Shown: positions 43,944 to 45,529 of the stretch, in pieces | Position numbering within the stretch: the stretch's first letter is position 1 | Layout: every line of letters starts with the position of its first letter | From: an uncultured Clostridia bacterium | Lineage (GTDB): Bacteria; Bacillota; Clostridia; Christensenellales; DTU072 | DNA: 45,529 nucleotides | NCBI GenBank assembly: GCA_944349655.1 | Contig: CALVNL010000012.1 | Coordinates: forward strand, 1 to 45,529 | Direction of reading: 5' to 3' | Notes under the pieces: model-generated | Database searches by the model: none | The model's input: the letters and a program-made list of their open reading frames with translations, nothing else | Told to the model about the DNA's origin: nothing | Translations under genes and position numbers: made by a program

Positions 43944-45239
43944 ATGGAAAGGATAAAAGTCATAGGGGCGGGTCTTGCCGGTTGCGAAGCGGCTTACAGG
44001 GCGGCAAAGGAAGGGTTTAAGGTCACCCTTTACGAAATGCGTCCCTCCGTTATGACGCCTGCGCATACGGGAGGAGGGTTTGCCGAACTCGTGTGTTCCA
44101 ATTCCCTGAAAAGCACCGATTTATGCACGGCTCAGGGAGTATTGAAAAGGGAAATGAAACTTCTCGACAGCCTTATTATCGAGGCGGCGGAAGCGACGGC
44201 GGTTCCCGCAGGGGGAGCATTGGCGGTGGACAGAGAGAAGTTTTCGTTGTATATTGAAAATAAAATAAAATCTCTGCCCGAAATAGAGGTCGTAAGGGCG
44301 GAAAGGACGGAAATAGACGACTACACGGTGATAGCGGCAGGACCTTTGGCAAGCGCGGCGCTCACAGAGGAACTCAAGAAGGTAACTGGCGGAGAGTATC
44401 TCAACTTCTTTGACGCCGTGGCACCGATAGTGACGAAAGAGAGTATAGATTTTTCCAAGGCGTTCTATGCGGGACGTTACGGAAAAGGCGGAGAGGATTA
44501 CCTTAATTGTCCTATGGACGCCGAGGAATATTATACCTTTTGCGAAGAACTGGTTTCTGCGGAAAAGGCGGTATTGCGGGAGTTTGAGAAAAAAGACGTT
44601 TTCAATGCCTGCATGCCGGTGGAAATTATGGCGGCAAAAGGGAAAGACACCTTGCGTTTCGGTCCGCTGAGACCTGTAGGACTGACCGACCCGACGACGG
44701 GGAAAAGACCTTTTTCCGTGGTGCAACTGAGGAAAGAGGACGAAAGAGGTTCGATGTGGAATATCGTCGGATTTCAGACCAATCTGAAATTTGCCGAGCA
44801 AAAGAGAGTTTTTTCCCTGATACCCGCCCTGAAAAACGCCGAATTCGTGCGTTACGGAGTTATGCACCGCAACACGTTCGTAAACGCGCCGAAAGTTTTG
44901 GGGGAAGGATTTTCCCTTGCCGCCCGACCGAAGGTTTTTCTTTGCGGACAGCTCAGCGGAGTGGAAGGATATGCCGAAAGTGCGGCGAGCGGGATTATCG
45001 CAGGGATAAACGTCTGTCGGGTTCTGAAAGGGCAAAGGCCCGTCACGCCGCCCGAAAATACGGCGATAGGGGGACTTATGAAATACATAACTTCCCCCAA
45101 CGAAAATTTTCAACCAATGCACGTAGGTTTTCCGCTTATGGGAGAGCCGATAACGGGGATAAAAGACAAAACTAAACGCAAAGCAGCGTATTCCGAGAGA
45201 GCGGAGCGAGATTTCGCCGTTTTCAAAGAAAATTTATAA
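43944..45239 (+). CDS. trmFO: tRNA (uracil-54-C5) methyltransferase, folate- and FAD-dependent
   Basis: Makes m5U54 in the tRNA T-loop using methylene-tetrahydrofolate and FADH2. At 431 residues the length is normal. The FAD-binding loop is KVIGAGLAGCEAAYRAA near the N-terminus, and TGGGFAELVCSNSLKS contains the catalytic cysteine of the family. CMPVEIMA and GLTDPTTGKRP follow near 230-255. The start is six bases after topA and has no strong ribosome site, so translational coupling is likely. In Bacillus a xerC-type recombinase gene usually lies between this gene and hslV; it is missing here. Confidence 0.96.
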   Translation: MERIKVIGAGLAGCEAAYRAAKEGFKVTLYEMRPSVMTPAHTGGGFAELVCSNSLKSTDLCTAQGVLKREMKLLDSLIIEAAEATAVPAGGALAVDREKFSLYIENKIKSLPEIEVVRAERTEIDDYTVIAAGPLASAALTEELKKVTGGEYLNFFDAVAPIVTKESIDFSKAFYAGRYGKGGEDYLNCPMDAEEYYTFCEELVSAEKAVLREFEKKDVFNACMPVEIMAAKGKDTLRFGPLRPVGLTDPTTGKRPFSVVQLRKEDERGSMWNIVGFQTNLKFAEQKRVFSLIPALKNAEFVRYGVMHRNTFVNAPKVLGEGFSLAARPKVFLCGQLSGVEGYAESAASGIIAGINVCRVLKGQRPVTPPENTAIGGLMKYITSPNENFQPMHVGFPLMGEPITGIKDKTKRKAAYSERAERDFAVFKENL

Positions 45240-45257
45240 TAGAGGAGATAATGCGTT

Positions 45258-45529
45258 ATGGAAATCAAAGCAACCACTATATGCGCCGTCAAACGGAACG
45301 GAGTTACCGCAATGGCGGGCGACGGACAGGTTACGATGGGGCAGTCCATCGTGATGAAAGGCAACGCAAAAAAGGTGAAGAGAATTTACGACGATAAAGT
45401 CGTGGTGGGCTTTGCCGGGAGCGTGAGCGACGCATTCACGCTGAGCGAAAAGTTCGAAGAAATGTTACAGAAATATTCGGGGAACCTTATGAGGAGCGCG
45501 GTAGAGCTTGCCGAGAGCTGGAGAAAAGG
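45258..45529 (+). CDS. hslV: ATP-dependent protease subunit HslV (5' part only)
   Basis: Peptidase of the HslUV (ClpQY) complex, cut off by the window end after about 90 codons. The N-terminus [15 protein letters not shown] contains the TT that becomes the catalytic N-terminal threonine after processing. [12 protein letters not shown] and [14 protein letters not shown] are family signatures. GAGGAG lies ten bases upstream. An ATG at 45251 is in a different frame and is not used. Confidence 0.95.
   Translation, partial: MEIKATTICAVKRNGVTAMAGDGQVTMGQSIVMKGNAKKVKRIYDDKVVVGFAGSVSDAFTLSEKFEEMLQKYSGNLMRSAVELAESWRK

Noticed and set aside
44121..45122. A 333-codon minus-strand frame opposite trmFO
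   Set aside because: Antisense to a well conserved gene; composition is non-protein-like.

Overview
The window looks like chromosomal DNA of a low-to-mid GC Firmicute, probably an uncultured gut Clostridia (Christensenellales-like is a guess). The support is the gene orders murB-whiA-dnaE and yifB-dprA-topA-trmFO-hslV, consensus SigA-type promoters with 17-bp spacers, AGGAGG-type ribosome binding sites, and very large BspA-like and Big_3 surface lipoproteins. No tRNA, rRNA, CRISPR array, prophage or intact insertion sequence was seen. Most of the window is core genome in short operons with accessory surface genes between them.

Layout. 1-283: leader region with a promoter. 284-5080: giant InlB-repeat/leucine-rich-repeat lipoprotein. 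5157-6146: medium-chain dehydrogenase-like protein that has lost its zinc ligands, convergent with murC (6148-7509, minus). 7661-11052: rpmE with promoter and terminator, then a DUF1385-PrmC fusion and prfA, a translation-termination cluster. 11069-12478: LeuA/homocitrate/Re-citrate-synthase-type enzyme. 12558-17482: a promoter followed by a small P-loop protein, thrC, trpS, a DUF5685 protein, a J-domain-like protein with a cysteine-rich tail and a membrane protein, all tightly packed or overlapping. 17503-18055: an ArsR-family regulator divergent from a cysteine-rich microprotein of 47 residues. 18121-18789: ung. 18893-23644: giant Big_3 lipoprotein. 23670-24695: degenerate REP-associated transposase-like protein. 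24793-25143: small membrane protein. 25243-27856: uvrC and a Cof-type phosphatase. 27965-33344: murB-whiA-dnaE. 33316-36942 (minus): a NitT/TauT-type ABC importer and a YkvI-like membrane protein. 37169-39214: single-pass surface protein. 39218-45529: yifB/comM, dprA, topA, trmFO and the 5' part of hslV.

How the genes fit together. PrmC methylates the GGQ glutamine of the release factor encoded directly downstream. MurC and MurB act on the same UDP-MurNAc precursor pathway from different loci. YifB, DprA and TopA handle DNA uptake and topology. Three large envelope proteins (two lipoproteins, one membrane-anchored) each have their own strong promoter and appear to be independent adhesin or surface modules.

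The least explained part is 15464-18055. There a DUF5685 protein has two aspartate-rich motifs reminiscent of squalene/phytoene synthases, and beside it lie a J-like protein lacking HPD with 11 cysteines in its tail, a polytopic membrane protein, an ArsR-type repressor and a cysteine-rich microprotein. A second recurring oddity is that murC, uvrC, murB and the ykvI-like gene start at or right beside a -10-like hexamer, mostly without a Shine-Dalgarno sequence, which suggests leaderless transcripts.
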